Shown here one piece after another: positions 17,399-27,208 of a DNA stretch of 57,104 bases. The number at the start of each line of letters is the position of its first letter. Position 1 is the first letter of the stretch. This DNA is from Helicobacter aurati. GTDB lineage: Bacteria > Campylobacterota > Campylobacteria > Campylobacterales > Helicobacteraceae. Under the pieces are notes generated by a model. It did not search any database and was not told the origin of the DNA. It saw nothing but the letters and a program-made list of their open reading frames with translations. The translations under genes and the position numbers were made by a program. The DNA is taken from positions 1 to 57,104 of the forward strand of contig NZ_NXLW01000013.1 in assembly GCF_003364265.1 (NCBI RefSeq), read 5' to 3'.

Positions 17399-18316
17399 AT
17401 GGAACTTACTATCATAGGCTATGGCAATATGGCAAAAGCAATTCTACAAGGGCTTTTACAAAAAAGCAAAACGCACGTAAATATTCAAAAAATACGTATT
17501 GTGGGTCGCAACCCTCACAAAATAGAATCGTGGCTTGAATCCCTTCTAGCCAAACAGCAATGCGAATTTATTAGAGATAAAGATATTATTTTACAGAAAA
17601 CTCTACAAGTCCAATGCGATAAACGAGCTATTCTCCTTGCATGTAAACCCTACAACTTAAGAGATTTTTCGTTTAATGGGCATGCGCAGATTCTCTATAG
17701 TGTCCTAGCTGGTATAGGCTTAGAAGAGCTCAAATCACATATTTCCTCAGACCATTATGTAATGATTATGCCAAATATATGCGCTGCCATAGGACTTAGT
17801 TCAAATGCGGTTCTATGGCAAAATAACACCAAAACACAAAGTATTCAAAAAGCCGGGGAAGTGCTTGATTCTCTGATTGGGCAAAACGCAAATATACATT
17901 ATATTGATAAAATGCAAGAACCTAAAATGAAAACTATAATTGAGAATTTCATAACAAGCTTTGGCAACTGTATTTTTGTACAAAATGAACAAGAATTACA
18001 TGCAAGCATCGCAACAAACGGAAGTAGTCCAGCCATTCTTGCGCTTGTGGCTCAAGCAATCATCAATGCAGGGGTATGTAGTGGGCTACATTTAGAGACA
18101 AGCAAGCAATTAGTACAAAAAAGTTTTGAGGGAATAGCACAACTCCTCAATACAAAAACACCGCAAGAAATTAAAGATTCTATTACAAGCCCTAATGGCA
18201 CAACCGCTAAAGCATTATTGCATTGTGATGAACATGCGATACAGGGCAATATTACAAGGGCATTGCTCAAAGCAGTAGAAAAGGCACATAGCAAGCAAGA
18301 TTCAGATAAACCATAA
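17399..18316 (+). CDS. proC: Pyrroline-5-carboxylate reductase
   Basis: Last step of proline synthesis: reduces pyrroline-5-carboxylate with NAD(P)H. The nucleotide loop is GYGNMA (residues 7-12), followed by CKPYNL in place of the usual CKPQ, and the C-terminal dimer domain has NGSSPAILALVAQAIINAG and the helix with TSPNGTTAKAL. At 305 residues it is longer than the usual 260-270 because of extra segments in the N-terminal domain. AAAGGA precedes ATG 17399. Likely cotranscribed with the upstream permease. Confidence 0.9.
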   Translation: MELTIIGYGNMAKAILQGLLQKSKTHVNIQKIRIVGRNPHKIESWLESLLAKQQCEFIRDKDIILQKTLQVQCDKRAILLACKPYNLRDFSFNGHAQILYSVLAGIGLEELKSHISSDHYVMIMPNICAAIGLSSNAVLWQNNTKTQSIQKAGEVLDSLIGQNANIHYIDKMQEPKMKTIIENFITSFGNCIFVQNEQELHASIATNGSSPAILALVAQAIINAGVCSGLHLETSKQLVQKSFEGIAQLLNTKTPQEIKDSITSPNGTTAKALLHCDEHAIQGNITRALLKAVEKAHSKQDSDKP

Positions 18317-18366
18317 ACCTTAACAAGCAAAACCTATGAAGAAATACGCGTGGTAAAACCAAAAAA

Positions 18367-19005
18367 CTATTGTTGATTTTCTTCTTGATAGGCATCATAA
18401 AAATTACAACCTTCATTGTTGCCTAATGTGCATGCTTTCTCAAAAAAAACACGTGCTTTCTCAATATTTTTGATGACACCATGTCCCTTTGCATAAGAGA
18501 TAGCCAAATGCAAACAACCTATCCCCTCATTAGAATCGCAAACTTGTTTATATAATATATTGGCATATTCATAATTATGTCGCACGCCCAGCCCCTCATA
18601 ATATAATGTTGCAAGATTATAACATGCGCTTACATAGTTTTTATCACAACCAAGCTTATAGAATTTTTTAGCTTTTTTGTAGTTATTTAACCTTTGATAA
18701 CTAATACCCAACTTATCACAAGCTTCAAGATGATTCGCCCTACATGCCTTATATAAATAAGGTAAAGACAATTCATACTCTTGCACTTGTGCATAAAGCC
18801 AACCAACAAATTCACATTCAGTACGCACATCACAAGATGCTAAATTTGGGACACCTTGACTAAGTAATCGTTCACAGGAATGCAAATGATAATTAGCGCA
18901 TTTCACAACTAATTCTCTTTCTGTATGTTGCAGGAATTTTGGAATCTGAGCACAACAAACAATCATATAAAATAACATTATAGAGGTAATTCCCACTTTT
19001 CCCAT
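18367..19005 (-). CDS. Sel1-repeat cysteine-rich protein (Hcp-like)
   Basis: A 212-residue second member of the cysteine-rich Sel1 group, with about five repeats each carrying a spaced Cys pair (CANYHLHSC, CRANHLEAC, CDKNYVSAC, CDSNEGIGC, CTLGNNEGC). A hydrophobic N-terminus (about 5-20) suggests export. It stands alone between proC and clpA on the opposite strand to proC. Hcp proteins are secreted and recognised by host immunity in H. pylori; that role here is inference. Confidence 0.82.
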   Translation of the reverse strand: MGKVGITSIMLFYMIVCCAQIPKFLQHTERELVVKCANYHLHSCERLLSQGVPNLASCDVRTECEFVGWLYAQVQEYELSLPYLYKACRANHLEACDKLGISYQRLNNYKKAKKFYKLGCDKNYVSACYNLATLYYEGLGVRHNYEYANILYKQVCDSNEGIGCLHLAISYAKGHGVIKNIEKARVFFEKACTLGNNEGCNFYDAYQEENQQ

Positions 19006-19228
19006 CTACAAAAGCTCTCATTGCAATTTCTCTAAAGAGATCGACATAATACATAATATAATTATGTGTTGCTTTGACACTAACGTTTAAGTCAATGCTA
19101 TAAGACTTTGACATTTTCCACTAGGTTCTCTTATCCTTAAGTTTATTCCGCCGTAGCCTGAATTAATAGCAATATCATATTTGAAATCAATATAGCTAAA
19201 GAATATTGACATTCATTTGACTATCAAA

Positions 19229-21775
19229 TTAGGCTGCAACTTTGTTATTAAGAATCTCTAAAACCAATTCACCCTTCTTCAATGTAATGTGCACTACTCC
19301 ACCTTTACGCAATCCACCAAAAAGAATCTCTTTGCTTAAAGGCAACTTAATTGCACTATCAATAATTTTCTTAATCTCCCTTGCACCAAGAGATGTATCC
19401 ATAGAACTTTGGGCAATAAATTTTGCCGCCTTAGGAAGTAACTTAAGTGTAATATTTTTATCTATCAGAGCAACATTCATATCGGAGATGTATTTTTCTG
19501 CAATTCTTTGCAAATCCGCGATACTAAGTGGCGCAAATGGAATCACTGCATCGAGTCTGCTACGAAATTCAGGGCTAAAAGTATCTTTAATGGCTCTATC
19601 AGCACGATTTGCTGTTGTATCAAGGAATCCCATAGAGTTGCCCTCTTTGCTCCCAGCATTTGTTGTAATAATAAGAATAACGTTTTTAAAATCTGCCTTG
19701 TTATTTTGATTGTCAGTAAGTACAGCAGAATCCATAATCTGCAACAAAATATTATAGACATCACTATGTGCTTTTTCCATTTCGTCTAATAATAAAACGC
19801 AATGCGGATTCATGCGTATCTTATTAACCAATAATCCACCCTCATCATAACCAACATATCCTGCAGGTGAACCAATAAGCTTGCTAACGCTGTGTGATTC
19901 CATATATTCACTCATATCAATACGTTCAAATTTTATACCAAGAGTCTTTGCCAACTCTTTGCTCAATTCTGTTTTACCTACGCCCGAAGGACCAGTAAAA
20001 AGAAAACTTGCAATAGGACGATGAAGCTCACTCAATCCGGCCTTATTGATTGTGATTTTTTCTACAATTTTTTCAATAGCCGAATCTTGAGAAAAAATAC
20101 GTTTCTTTAACGACTTCTCCAAATTTTTAAGTAATGTGCTCTCATTAGCATTAATTGTAGATTTTGGAATATTAGTAATATCTGCCATAAGTGATTCAAT
20201 ATGCTGTTGCGTAATAACTTTATGGGTATGCTTCATAAAATCTGTCTGGAAATCTTGAGTATACGTATTGTGCAATAAAGTATTATCAGCCGATCGCAAA
20301 GAATCATGACCATAAATCTTTGAGCCTCGCATTGTTGTTGTATCAAGCTCTTTTACCTCCAATGGTGTTAATGTTACATTTTTATCAACATTATGGGTTT
20401 TAGAACTGCTCTGCAAAGATGGTGCTTGTTCGTTTAAAACGGTTTCTGTATGATTGTGTGAATCTTGTTGCGATACTTTAGAATTACCATGTTCATTTAT
20501 TTCGTTTGTAGCAAACATAGAATAGATATTTTCTTGCTGTTTAAATCTATATTCATTTAATTGTGCTTTTGCTCCAGCTTCGTCAAGCAAATCTATAGCT
20601 TTATCTGGCAAATGCTTTTCACTGATATATTTCGCGGAAAGCGTTACGCATGCCTTTAAAGCATCTTCTTCGTAAGAAACATTATGGAACTTTTCATAAA
20701 TAGGCGCAATTTTTTGAATAATCTGCAAACATTCTTCTTCACTTGGCTCTTCAACTTTAATTTGTGTGAATCTACGCGCCAATGCCTTATCTTTGTCAAA
20801 AGATGTTTTATATTCATTTATTGTGGTTGCCCCAATACAACGTAGTTTTCCTGAACTCAACATGGGTTTCAATAGATTTGAAAAATCCATGCTGCCACTA
20901 TGAGACTGTCCAGCACCCACAATCATATGAATCTCATCAAAGAAAATAATAGTATGTTCATCGCCTTCGATTTCTGCTAGTATTTTCTTAATTCTAGTTT
21001 CAAATTCTCCGCGATATTTTGTACCCGCTATAACCGAACTTACGTCTACGGCATAAATCACACTATCAAGCAATTTTTTAGGAACATTTCCTTGCACAAT
21101 TCTTAAAGCCAACCCTTCAACTATGGCACTTTTACCTACACCTGCTTCACCTAAAAGAATTGGATTATTTTTTTTGCGCCTACACAATACTTGTGCAATT
21201 TGATTAATTTCATAATCCCTTCCTATAAGCGGATCGATTTTGCCTTCTTTGGCAATCTTATTGAGGTTCTTTGCATATTTTTCAAGATTACTAAAAGTGC
21301 CCTTTAAGATTTTATCTTTATCCTTTTCCTCTTCATCAAACTCTACGGCAATACGCATAATATCATCAACATTTACACCTTGTGCTCGTAAAAGTTGAGT
21401 GGCATAACAATCTGTTTCCCGCATAAGAGCCACAAGAAAATCACCAATACCTATAATAGATTTATTGGCAGATTGAGCATGAATAATCATTTGATCAAAT
21501 ACGCGCGAGAATGCAAGAGTTTGATGAGGTCCTCCTAATTGTTTCAGTTGCTTGGCTTTGGGAATGTATTTATCTAAATACATGGCAGTAGATTCCATAA
21601 GATTTCCAATATTCCCACCAGCAGCAGCAACCATTTCTCCTCCCAATGAATGTTCAAGCAAACAATAAAAAACATGCTCAACGGTCATTATATCTTGATG
21701 CAATTCTTCAACTAAATTTAATGCCTTTTGTAAAATAAATCCCAAGTTTTCGTTAATTTTATTTGTGTTACTCAT
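19229..21775 (-). CDS. clpA: ClpA, ATPase subunit of ClpAP protease
   Basis: Hexameric AAA+ unfoldase feeding ClpP. From the preferred ATG 21775 (GAGGG upstream) it has 848 residues; a TTG four codons earlier overlaps the clpS stop and is less likely. It has an N-domain (about 1-145), first AAA+ module with Walker A GEAGVGKS and Walker B IIFFDEIH, second module with GPSGVGKT and VLLLDEMEKA. Between the modules lies an extra segment of about 105 residues, rich in Asn/Gln/Ser/Thr/His (DNA about 20228-20554), absent from E. coli ClpA. clpS lies directly upstream on the same strand, so the adaptor and ATPase are made together. Confidence 0.95.
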   Translation of the reverse strand: MSNTNKINENLGFILQKALNLVEELHQDIMTVEHVFYCLLEHSLGGEMVAAAGGNIGNLMESTAMYLDKYIPKAKQLKQLGGPHQTLAFSRVFDQMIIHAQSANKSIIGIGDFLVALMRETDCYATQLLRAQGVNVDDIMRIAVEFDEEEKDKDKILKGTFSNLEKYAKNLNKIAKEGKIDPLIGRDYEINQIAQVLCRRKKNNPILLGEAGVGKSAIVEGLALRIVQGNVPKKLLDSVIYAVDVSSVIAGTKYRGEFETRIKKILAEIEGDEHTIIFFDEIHMIVGAGQSHSGSMDFSNLLKPMLSSGKLRCIGATTINEYKTSFDKDKALARRFTQIKVEEPSEEECLQIIQKIAPIYEKFHNVSYEEDALKACVTLSAKYISEKHLPDKAIDLLDEAGAKAQLNEYRFKQQENIYSMFATNEINEHGNSKVSQQDSHNHTETVLNEQAPSLQSSSKTHNVDKNVTLTPLEVKELDTTTMRGSKIYGHDSLRSADNTLLHNTYTQDFQTDFMKHTHKVITQQHIESLMADITNIPKSTINANESTLLKNLEKSLKKRIFSQDSAIEKIVEKITINKAGLSELHRPIASFLFTGPSGVGKTELSKELAKTLGIKFERIDMSEYMESHSVSKLIGSPAGYVGYDEGGLLVNKIRMNPHCVLLLDEMEKAHSDVYNILLQIMDSAVLTDNQNNKADFKNVILIITTNAGSKEGNSMGFLDTTANRADRAIKDTFSPEFRSRLDAVIPFAPLSIADLQRIAEKYISDMNVALIDKNITLKLLPKAAKFIAQSSMDTSLGAREIKKIIDSAIKLPLSKEILFGGLRKGGVVHITLKKGELVLEILNNKVAA

Positions 21776-21783
21776 AAAAACCC

Positions 21784-22101
21784 TCAAACATCACGTAAAA
21801 TCAATCGTAAGGGCATGCCATTATCTCGAATAAAATTAGTTGCCATAGCATATTTAAGTTCCGCTATATCATAAGGATAAATGCCGCAACTCCCCTCGCC
21901 TGTGTTATGAACATATTGTGCAATATTTTGGGCATCTATCATACTTTTATCGAAAATATACATAAGCAATCTAATCACAAAATTCATACTTGTATAATCA
22001 TCATTCAAAATAGTAATTTCTTGCATTTTGGGAGTCGCCAACTCTACTTCATTAAATGTATCAGAAATCACTTCATTAGAATCGGAATATTTGCCCTGCA
22101 T
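21784..22101 (-). CDS. clpS: ClpS, ClpA adaptor
   Basis: Adaptor that delivers N-degron substrates to ClpA. The 105 residues contain ILNDDYTSMNFVIRLLMYIF, the typical N-end-rule pocket helix, and a C-terminal LRLILRDV. The segment VHNTGEGSCGIYPYDIAE matches the usual H.eGkg.cG.y..e.AE pattern. AGGGG precedes ATG 22101. The stop lies inside the ribosome-site region of clpA, suggesting translational coupling. Confidence 0.95.
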   Translation of the reverse strand: MQGKYSDSNEVISDTFNEVELATPKMQEITILNDDYTSMNFVIRLLMYIFDKSMIDAQNIAQYVHNTGEGSCGIYPYDIAELKYAMATNFIRDNGMPLRLILRDV

Positions 22102-22237
22102 GTTCGCCCCTATTGAAAATTTGTATTCTATTCTATCTACATTTTAGAAATATAGATATTTTTACTAATAACTTTATAAAAAATTTGTTGTCTATACAAT
22201 AATCTTGTATTTCTCTCTACTTAATCCTGTTGTAATT

Positions 22238-23344
22238 TTACAATAGAATATGCGCATCTTGCAAAGGTGTTCCGCATGCTATATCTTGATTAAAAACTTT
22301 GCCCAACAAAGAATCTAGCAACAACGGTGACAAACCGTTTGAGGGTCTTACGCAAGCGATATTCTCTAAAGAAAGTTTTTCTCCTCTTTTTACATCACGT
22401 GAAACAAATAAGCTACGAGCAAACTCTCTACCTTTTTTGTTTTCCCCAGACAATGACTTTTCGTGCGTTTTCGCTGTCTTCTTATCAAGTAATGCAAACC
22501 TAGAATCTTGACTCAAAATACCCATACCCTTAGAATAAAAAGGCAAATTCATTCCTAAAGTGTGTGCATCATGTACCCCCCTTACAAGCTCTCTAAATTC
22601 CTCTTGATTCAAACTAAAACAACTATCTACACCACCTAGATTTCTATCTAAAATAAAATGTTTTTCTATCATTTTTGCTCCACAAATTGTCGCTACGATT
22701 GGCACAACTACACCCAATGTATGATCAGATATTCCAATCTCTACATGATAATCTTTCCATTTTTCTTGAAGAACTTGCATCTGAAATAGCTCAATATCTC
22801 GCATGTCCGCAGGATAAGCAGAAATACAATACAAAATCGTCCTACTTGCATTCTCACTAAGAATCTCTAAAGCAGATTCTATCTCTTTATCATTAGCAAT
22901 GCCGAGTGAAAGAACAACGGGTTTTTTTGTTTGTGCGACTGCTCTCAATAAGGGAATGTGCATTATTTCAAAACTAGCGATTTTATAAATTGGACAATCA
23001 AGTTTCTCTAAAAATTCTACACCCTCAACACTAAAAGGTGAACTAAAGGCAACTAACCCCAATGATTTTGCAAGATCAAAAATTTCTGCATGCCATTCCC
23101 AAGGCATTTGTGCCTCTTGATATAACTCCCATAAATATTTATCGCGCCATAATCCTTCTTTAATACGAAAAAAATCATTATAGCATTGCAAAGTTAGACA
23201 ACTCGGCTTATAAGTTTGCACTTTAATCGCATGTGCGCCACTTTTCGCAACCGCTTCTACGCTCTGTAATGCTAACTCTATCTTCTGATTATGGTTGGCG
23301 CTTAATTCAGCAACAATGAAAGGGGAATGTGTTTTATGTAGCAT
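22238..23344 (-). CDS. pseI: Pseudaminic acid synthase
   Basis: NeuB-family enzyme condensing PEP with a 6-deoxy-diacetamido hexose to make pseudaminic acid, the sugar that decorates Campylobacter and Helicobacter flagellins. The 368 residues hold a TIM-barrel domain (FIVAELSANHNQ, AIKVQTYKP, FSSPFSVEGVEFLE, YKIASFE) and a C-terminal SAF domain (about 305-368, RSLFVSRDVKRGEKL). The wording around SPF and SFE favours PseI over sialic-acid NeuB. GGTGAG precedes ATG 23344. No other pse genes adjoin it, so the pathway is scattered. Confidence 0.92.
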   Translation of the reverse strand: MLHKTHSPFIVAELSANHNQKIELALQSVEAVAKSGAHAIKVQTYKPSCLTLQCYNDFFRIKEGLWRDKYLWELYQEAQMPWEWHAEIFDLAKSLGLVAFSSPFSVEGVEFLEKLDCPIYKIASFEIMHIPLLRAVAQTKKPVVLSLGIANDKEIESALEILSENASRTILYCISAYPADMRDIELFQMQVLQEKWKDYHVEIGISDHTLGVVVPIVATICGAKMIEKHFILDRNLGGVDSCFSLNQEEFRELVRGVHDAHTLGMNLPFYSKGMGILSQDSRFALLDKKTAKTHEKSLSGENKKGREFARSLFVSRDVKRGEKLSLENIACVRPSNGLSPLLLDSLLGKVFNQDIACGTPLQDAHILL

Positions 23345-23430
23345 TTTTACTCACCTACAATAAATGAACTCTGGAAGTTTTGTTATAATCATAACAAACT
23401 ATTACCCTAAATTCTAAGGAATAAAACAAT

Positions 23431-24174
23431 ATGATAACAAATTGCCATATTGCAAAAAATTTGCATAACGTCCTCGAATCTATTCATGATGTAAAAATGC
23501 GCTATGGCATACAAGAGAAAATTACACTTATAGCAGTAAGCAAATATAGCACACAACAAGATATACAAGAAGCCTATCAAGCTGGAGTAAAAGATTTTGG
23601 AGAAAATAAAGTACAAGACTTAGTAAAAAAGAAAACAGCTTTGGATTCCATACTCAATATTGCGCAAAAACCTATTATACAGAATCATCAAGAAAGTAAG
23701 ATTGCATGGCATTTCATAGGTAGATTACAAATCAACAAAATCAATATGCTTATTAATACACAACCAACAATGCTACACTCTCTGCATTCAATTGAACTAG
23801 CAAACATATTGCAAAAAAAACTAGAAAAACATAAAGCGATATTGCAGGCACTCTTACAAATTAATAGCGCAAATGAAACAAGCAAACAGGGTTTTAGCCC
23901 AGAACAAACTATAGAATCATACCTACAAATACAGCAACAATGTCCAAACATCAAGCTTTGCGGACTTATGTGCATAGGAGCACACACCCAAGATAGATTA
24001 GAAATAAATCTTATAGCAAAAAGCTTCCATATTACTCGCAACCTATTTGATCGTCTCCAACAACACGGTGCCAAAGTACTATCTATGGGAATGAGTAATG
24101 ACTACAAAATCGCGATTGCTGAAGGTAGTAATTGTTTACGTATAGGTTCACAAATATTCAAAGCCTCTGATTAA
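23431..24174 (+). CDS. YggS/PROSC-family PLP-binding protein
   Basis: Pyridoxal-phosphate homeostasis protein with an alanine-racemase-like barrel. The 247 residues show the PLP lysine in TLIAVSKYS, FGENKVQDL, WHFIGRLQINK, LCGLMCIG, and the C-terminal SMGMSNDYKIAIAEGSNCLRIG. It is slightly longer than usual because of an insertion around residues 80-95. Transcribed divergently from pseI with an 86-base gap. It is not an enzyme of a defined pathway. Confidence 0.92.
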   Translation: MITNCHIAKNLHNVLESIHDVKMRYGIQEKITLIAVSKYSTQQDIQEAYQAGVKDFGENKVQDLVKKKTALDSILNIAQKPIIQNHQESKIAWHFIGRLQINKINMLINTQPTMLHSLHSIELANILQKKLEKHKAILQALLQINSANETSKQGFSPEQTIESYLQIQQQCPNIKLCGLMCIGAHTQDRLEINLIAKSFHITRNLFDRLQQHGAKVLSMGMSNDYKIAIAEGSNCLRIGSQIFKASD

Positions 24175-24426
24175 ATACAAAACACGTCTTAAGATAGTTG
24201 CATGTTGTTTTATAATAAACGCAAGATTCTACAATAATGCTTAAAACATAAAATAGCTGACAATACAACCATATATTAATATTATATATAATAGAACAAA
24301 GCAACAATTCAATCATTCTTGATTCTAACAAATGACAAAATAAAAATAAATGTATAGTGTACCATTGCTATGACTTATCAATTACGCACAAGCTTTCATA
24401 AAGTCATATTGCATTTATTTAATAAT

Positions 24427-24621
24427 CTATTTTTTACGATTTTTCTTTAAAGTTCTAAGAGTGGAAGCGGCAACCTTAATTCTACAACTCTCACCATTTT
24501 CATTCTTGATTCTGATAGAACGCAAATTGGGCTGTAGTCTCCTCTTGGTTTTATTATTAGCATGACTTACATGATTCCCTACCATAACACCCTTACCTGT
24601 AATATCACATCTTCTTGCCAT
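24427..24621 (-). CDS. rpmB: 50S ribosomal protein L28
   Basis: A 64-residue ribosomal protein with the family start [10 protein letters not shown], the central [14 protein letters not shown] and the basic C-terminus [16 protein letters not shown] precedes ATG 24621. It lies 60 bases downstream of def on the same strand. Confidence 0.97.
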   Translation of the reverse strand: MARRCDITGKGVMVGNHVSHANNKTKRRLQPNLRSIRIKNENGESCRIKVAASTLRTLKKNRKK

Positions 24622-24681
24622 GGATAACTCCTCAATAAATAAGTTAATTATATTTTATTTATACTTACAAGACACTTAAGG

Positions 24682-25203
24682 TTATATGTCTACGTGCTCA
24701 CGTTCTATTTTTTTACGTTCCTTTTCGAACTTTTTACGTTTAAGCAAAGAAAGTTTATCTACAAACAAAATACCATTTAAGTGGTCTATTTCATGTTGTA
24801 AAGCGACTGCCATAAAATCCCGAAAAATCCTTTCTTGTATTTCGCCCGCACGATTCTGATAACGTAGGACAATTTTTTGATATCTCTGGATTTCCTCATA
24901 GAATCCTGGAACAGACAAACACCCTTCATTCCACATAATTACACCCTCTGCTTGAATAATTTCTGGATTAATCACCTCTAACAAATCTTCCCTATATTGA
25001 ATATCATCGTCTCGAGGAATATTCACGAGCAAAGCACGTAGAGGTTGCGCAACTTGAATAGCAGCAATTCCCACTCCCCTACGTTCTATCATGGTATCAT
25101 ACATATCATCTAAAAAAGAATGCAATGCAGAATCGAAATCTACTACTTCACTAGAAACCTGCCGTAATATTTTATTTGGATAACGTATAACCTCTAAAAC
25201 CAT
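24682..25203 (-). CDS. def: Peptide deformylase
   Basis: Removes the formyl group from new proteins using a ferrous or zinc centre. Of the three motifs, motif 1 reads GVGIAAIQVAQ (A where G is usual), motif 2 EGCLSVPG carries the metal Cys, and motif 3 is QHEIDHL. The 173 residues match the standard length. GAGGAG precedes ATG 25203. It is divergent from the metal-binding-protein gene at 25344. Confidence 0.96.
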   Translation of the reverse strand: MVLEVIRYPNKILRQVSSEVVDFDSALHSFLDDMYDTMIERRGVGIAAIQVAQPLRALLVNIPRDDDIQYREDLLEVINPEIIQAEGVIMWNEGCLSVPGFYEEIQRYQKIVLRYQNRAGEIQERIFRDFMAVALQHEIDHLNGILFVDKLSLLKRKKFEKERKKIEREHVDI

Positions 25204-25343
25204 ACTATCTCCTCACTTCAACTTAGAATCTCGCAAATATACAGAACAAATTCTATCTTAAAATAAATAATTTATTTGCAAGATGAGAGATTCATAAAAA
25301 ATTGTTAAAATTATCATGACTTCCCACTCTTTAAGGATCTCCA

Positions 25344-26210
25344 ATGTGCAGAAATAACACAAGAATCAATCTCATTGATAAACCAAATCTAATATGTATT
25401 TGGAGTATTTTATTAAGCTTTGTCGTATTGAATCATATTGCTTGGGCAAACACGACTCGCGTAACACCAATACACATTGCTACAAGTATCGCAACACTAA
25501 ATTTCTTTGTACAAGAAATCGCAAAAGAAAAAGCCATAGCGACAAATATCATTCCTACCAATAAAGATTCAGAAAGTTATGAACCAAATTTTAATCTTAT
25601 GAATCTCATTGCACAATCGGAACTATTTATCGGCATTGGCATGCCATTTGAAAAAATATGGATTCCGAGAATGCAAAGTGCAAATAAAAATATACAATTA
25701 TTGTTGTTACAAGAAAGACTGCAACAACAATCCATGCATCACCTATGGGCGAGCCTTGCCAATGCAAAACATATTGCTAAAATTATTACGGAAACTTTAT
25801 GTGAATTAGATACAAATAATAAAAGATTCTATCAAAACAATCTTGTAGAACTATTGCAAAAATTAGAATCCACGCAACAAACAATTTCAGAGATAATCAA
25901 GCAAATGCCAAATAAACATTTTATCATTTATCACCCTTTCCTAGATAAATTTGCGCATGAATATGGGCTAGAAGAGCTATCATTAGAGCAACACGGAAAA
26001 AAATATGGAATCGCTGACATGCTAGCATTGATTAAAAAAGGGAAAGAATTACAAATCAAACGTATATTTGCCGAACACAAAAATAAAGACGTACAAACAC
26101 TAGCTAGAGAAATAGGTGCAGAAATAATTATTATCAAACCTATTGATGCCAACTATTTAGAAAATTTAGAATCTATTTTTAAAGAAATTAGCAAAAGCTA
26201 TATACCATAA
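25344..26210 (+). CDS. znuA: Zinc-type ABC transporter substrate-binding protein (ZnuA-like)
   Basis: Periplasmic cluster A-I metal-binding protein of 288 residues with a signal peptide ending near AWA (residues 33-35). Metal ligands expected from ZnuA are H132/H133 (MHHLW), H197 (YHPF) and E244 (FAEH). The first expected histidine, in the usual PHxYE segment, is Glu 77 here (SESYE). The His-rich loop of many ZnuA proteins is absent. The matching permease and ATPase are at 29698 and 30818, separated from it by five other genes. AAGGA precedes ATG 25344. Manganese or another metal cannot be excluded. Confidence 0.8.
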   Translation: MCRNNTRINLIDKPNLICIWSILLSFVVLNHIAWANTTRVTPIHIATSIATLNFFVQEIAKEKAIATNIIPTNKDSESYEPNFNLMNLIAQSELFIGIGMPFEKIWIPRMQSANKNIQLLLLQERLQQQSMHHLWASLANAKHIAKIITETLCELDTNNKRFYQNNLVELLQKLESTQQTISEIIKQMPNKHFIIYHPFLDKFAHEYGLEELSLEQHGKKYGIADMLALIKKGKELQIKRIFAEHKNKDVQTLAREIGAEIIIIKPIDANYLENLESIFKEISKSYIP

Positions 26211-26241
26211 AGAAACAGACGAGATTCTCTTCAACTTTGTA

Positions 26242-26415
26242 TCAAGATGTCAATTCCTGATAAATCATTACTCCAAAAGACACAACTAAGGCAACAACAA
26301 CGCCAATACCAATTAACCATACTAATATTGGGAGTAAAAATGCCAAAATCCAAAACACAACTATAACAAGTGCTACTAAAACAACAAAAATTGCGGCTAG
26401 CTGCAAGTATACCAT
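26242..26415 (-). CDS. Small membrane protein, 57 residues
   Basis: Very hydrophobic 57-residue protein of two likely membrane segments (about 6-29 and 30-50) with a short polar end (IYQELTS). GAGGAG lies five bases before ATG 26415, a strong ribosome site. A longer overlapping frame (GTG, 65 codons) is Cys/Trp-rich and implausible. Function is unknown. It sits alone between znuA and the secreted protein at 26516. Confidence 0.75.
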   Translation of the reverse strand: MVYLQLAAIFVVLVALVIVVFWILAFLLPILVWLIGIGVVVALVVSFGVMIYQELTS

Positions 26416-26515
26416 TACCACTCCTCACAATAAAAACATGAAAGGATATATTCTAATTGCAAAAAGTTAATAGGTAGATATTTCAATAATCTTTAAACTT
26501 TCTTAGTCAATTACA

Positions 26516-27034
26516 CTATTCAAAACAATACTGTTCAAAACCTACTTTAAGCGTTGTCTCTTTGTTGTTTTGCTCAAAATCTAAAGTCTCTTTGCCACAA
26601 AGCTTTTCTCCTTGTAACCTCACATTTGTAATATTTAAAGAGTTTTGATTCTTCCAGATATACATGAGCACATACCCTAAAGTATCTTTTGTAGAATCCT
26701 TTCTGAAAGCCTTATTAGTTTTAGGTAATTCTTTATGAAGAACACTTTGACCGAAATTATCTGATGTATGTACATTATTGTATGCCCGATACACTTCCTC
26801 TATACTTCTATCGGGAAAAACATAAGTATCTATCCCGTTATTTGAGCTTATTAAAGATTGGATGAACGTCTGTTTTTGCTCTTGGTCTAGCATATCATAT
26901 GTCCCTTGAGGATAAAGCTCTTGATAAAGCTTCAATTTCAATTCCTGATAAATTGGTAAAGAATCTTTTTCTTTTGCGAAAGCTGACACAAACATCATAA
27001 GCAATATGGCAATACCTACACAACTTCTTCTCAT
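26516..27034 (-). CDS. Unknown exported protein
   Basis: A 172-residue protein with a clean signal peptide (MRRSCVGIAILLMM...SAFA, cleavage about residue 21). The mature part is polar, with KLKLYQELYPQGTYD and DRSIEEVYRAYNNV, and two Cys near the end (EKLCGKE and EQYCFE) that could form a disulfide. GAGAGG precedes ATG 27034; the ATG 19 codons earlier gives an N-terminus unlike a signal peptide. No family recognised. Confidence 0.7.
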   Translation of the reverse strand: MRRSCVGIAILLMMFVSAFAKEKDSLPIYQELKLKLYQELYPQGTYDMLDQEQKQTFIQSLISSNNGIDTYVFPDRSIEEVYRAYNNVHTSDNFGQSVLHKELPKTNKAFRKDSTKDTLGYVLMYIWKNQNSLNITNVRLQGEKLCGKETLDFEQNNKETTLKVGFEQYCFE

Positions 27035-27208
27035 AATCGCACCCTCTCCAAGTATCGTTTCATTATACTGTATATTCATTTGGTTTGTCAATGATTCTTA
27101 ATTCTAAAAATAAACACACAAATCCAACATCTCCCATCTCCAAAATCCTTAATTAAATATGTTACAATTTATAATGAAGTGCTTTCAAGGCAGTTAGGGG
27201 ATATTCAC

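Noticed and set aside
19242-19709. A 155-codon plus-strand frame inside clpA
   Set aside because: It is antisense to a highly conserved part of clpA, has no ribosome site and a low-complexity product; a shadow of the real gene.
24175-24426. tRNA or small RNA gene in the yggS-rpmB gap
   Set aside because: No cloverleaf arms or GTTCGA-type loop were found; only AT-rich sequence is visible.
26231-26428. A 65-codon Cys/Trp-rich frame on the minus strand
   Set aside because: The overlapping 57-codon frame has the correct ribosome-site spacing and a membrane-protein composition.
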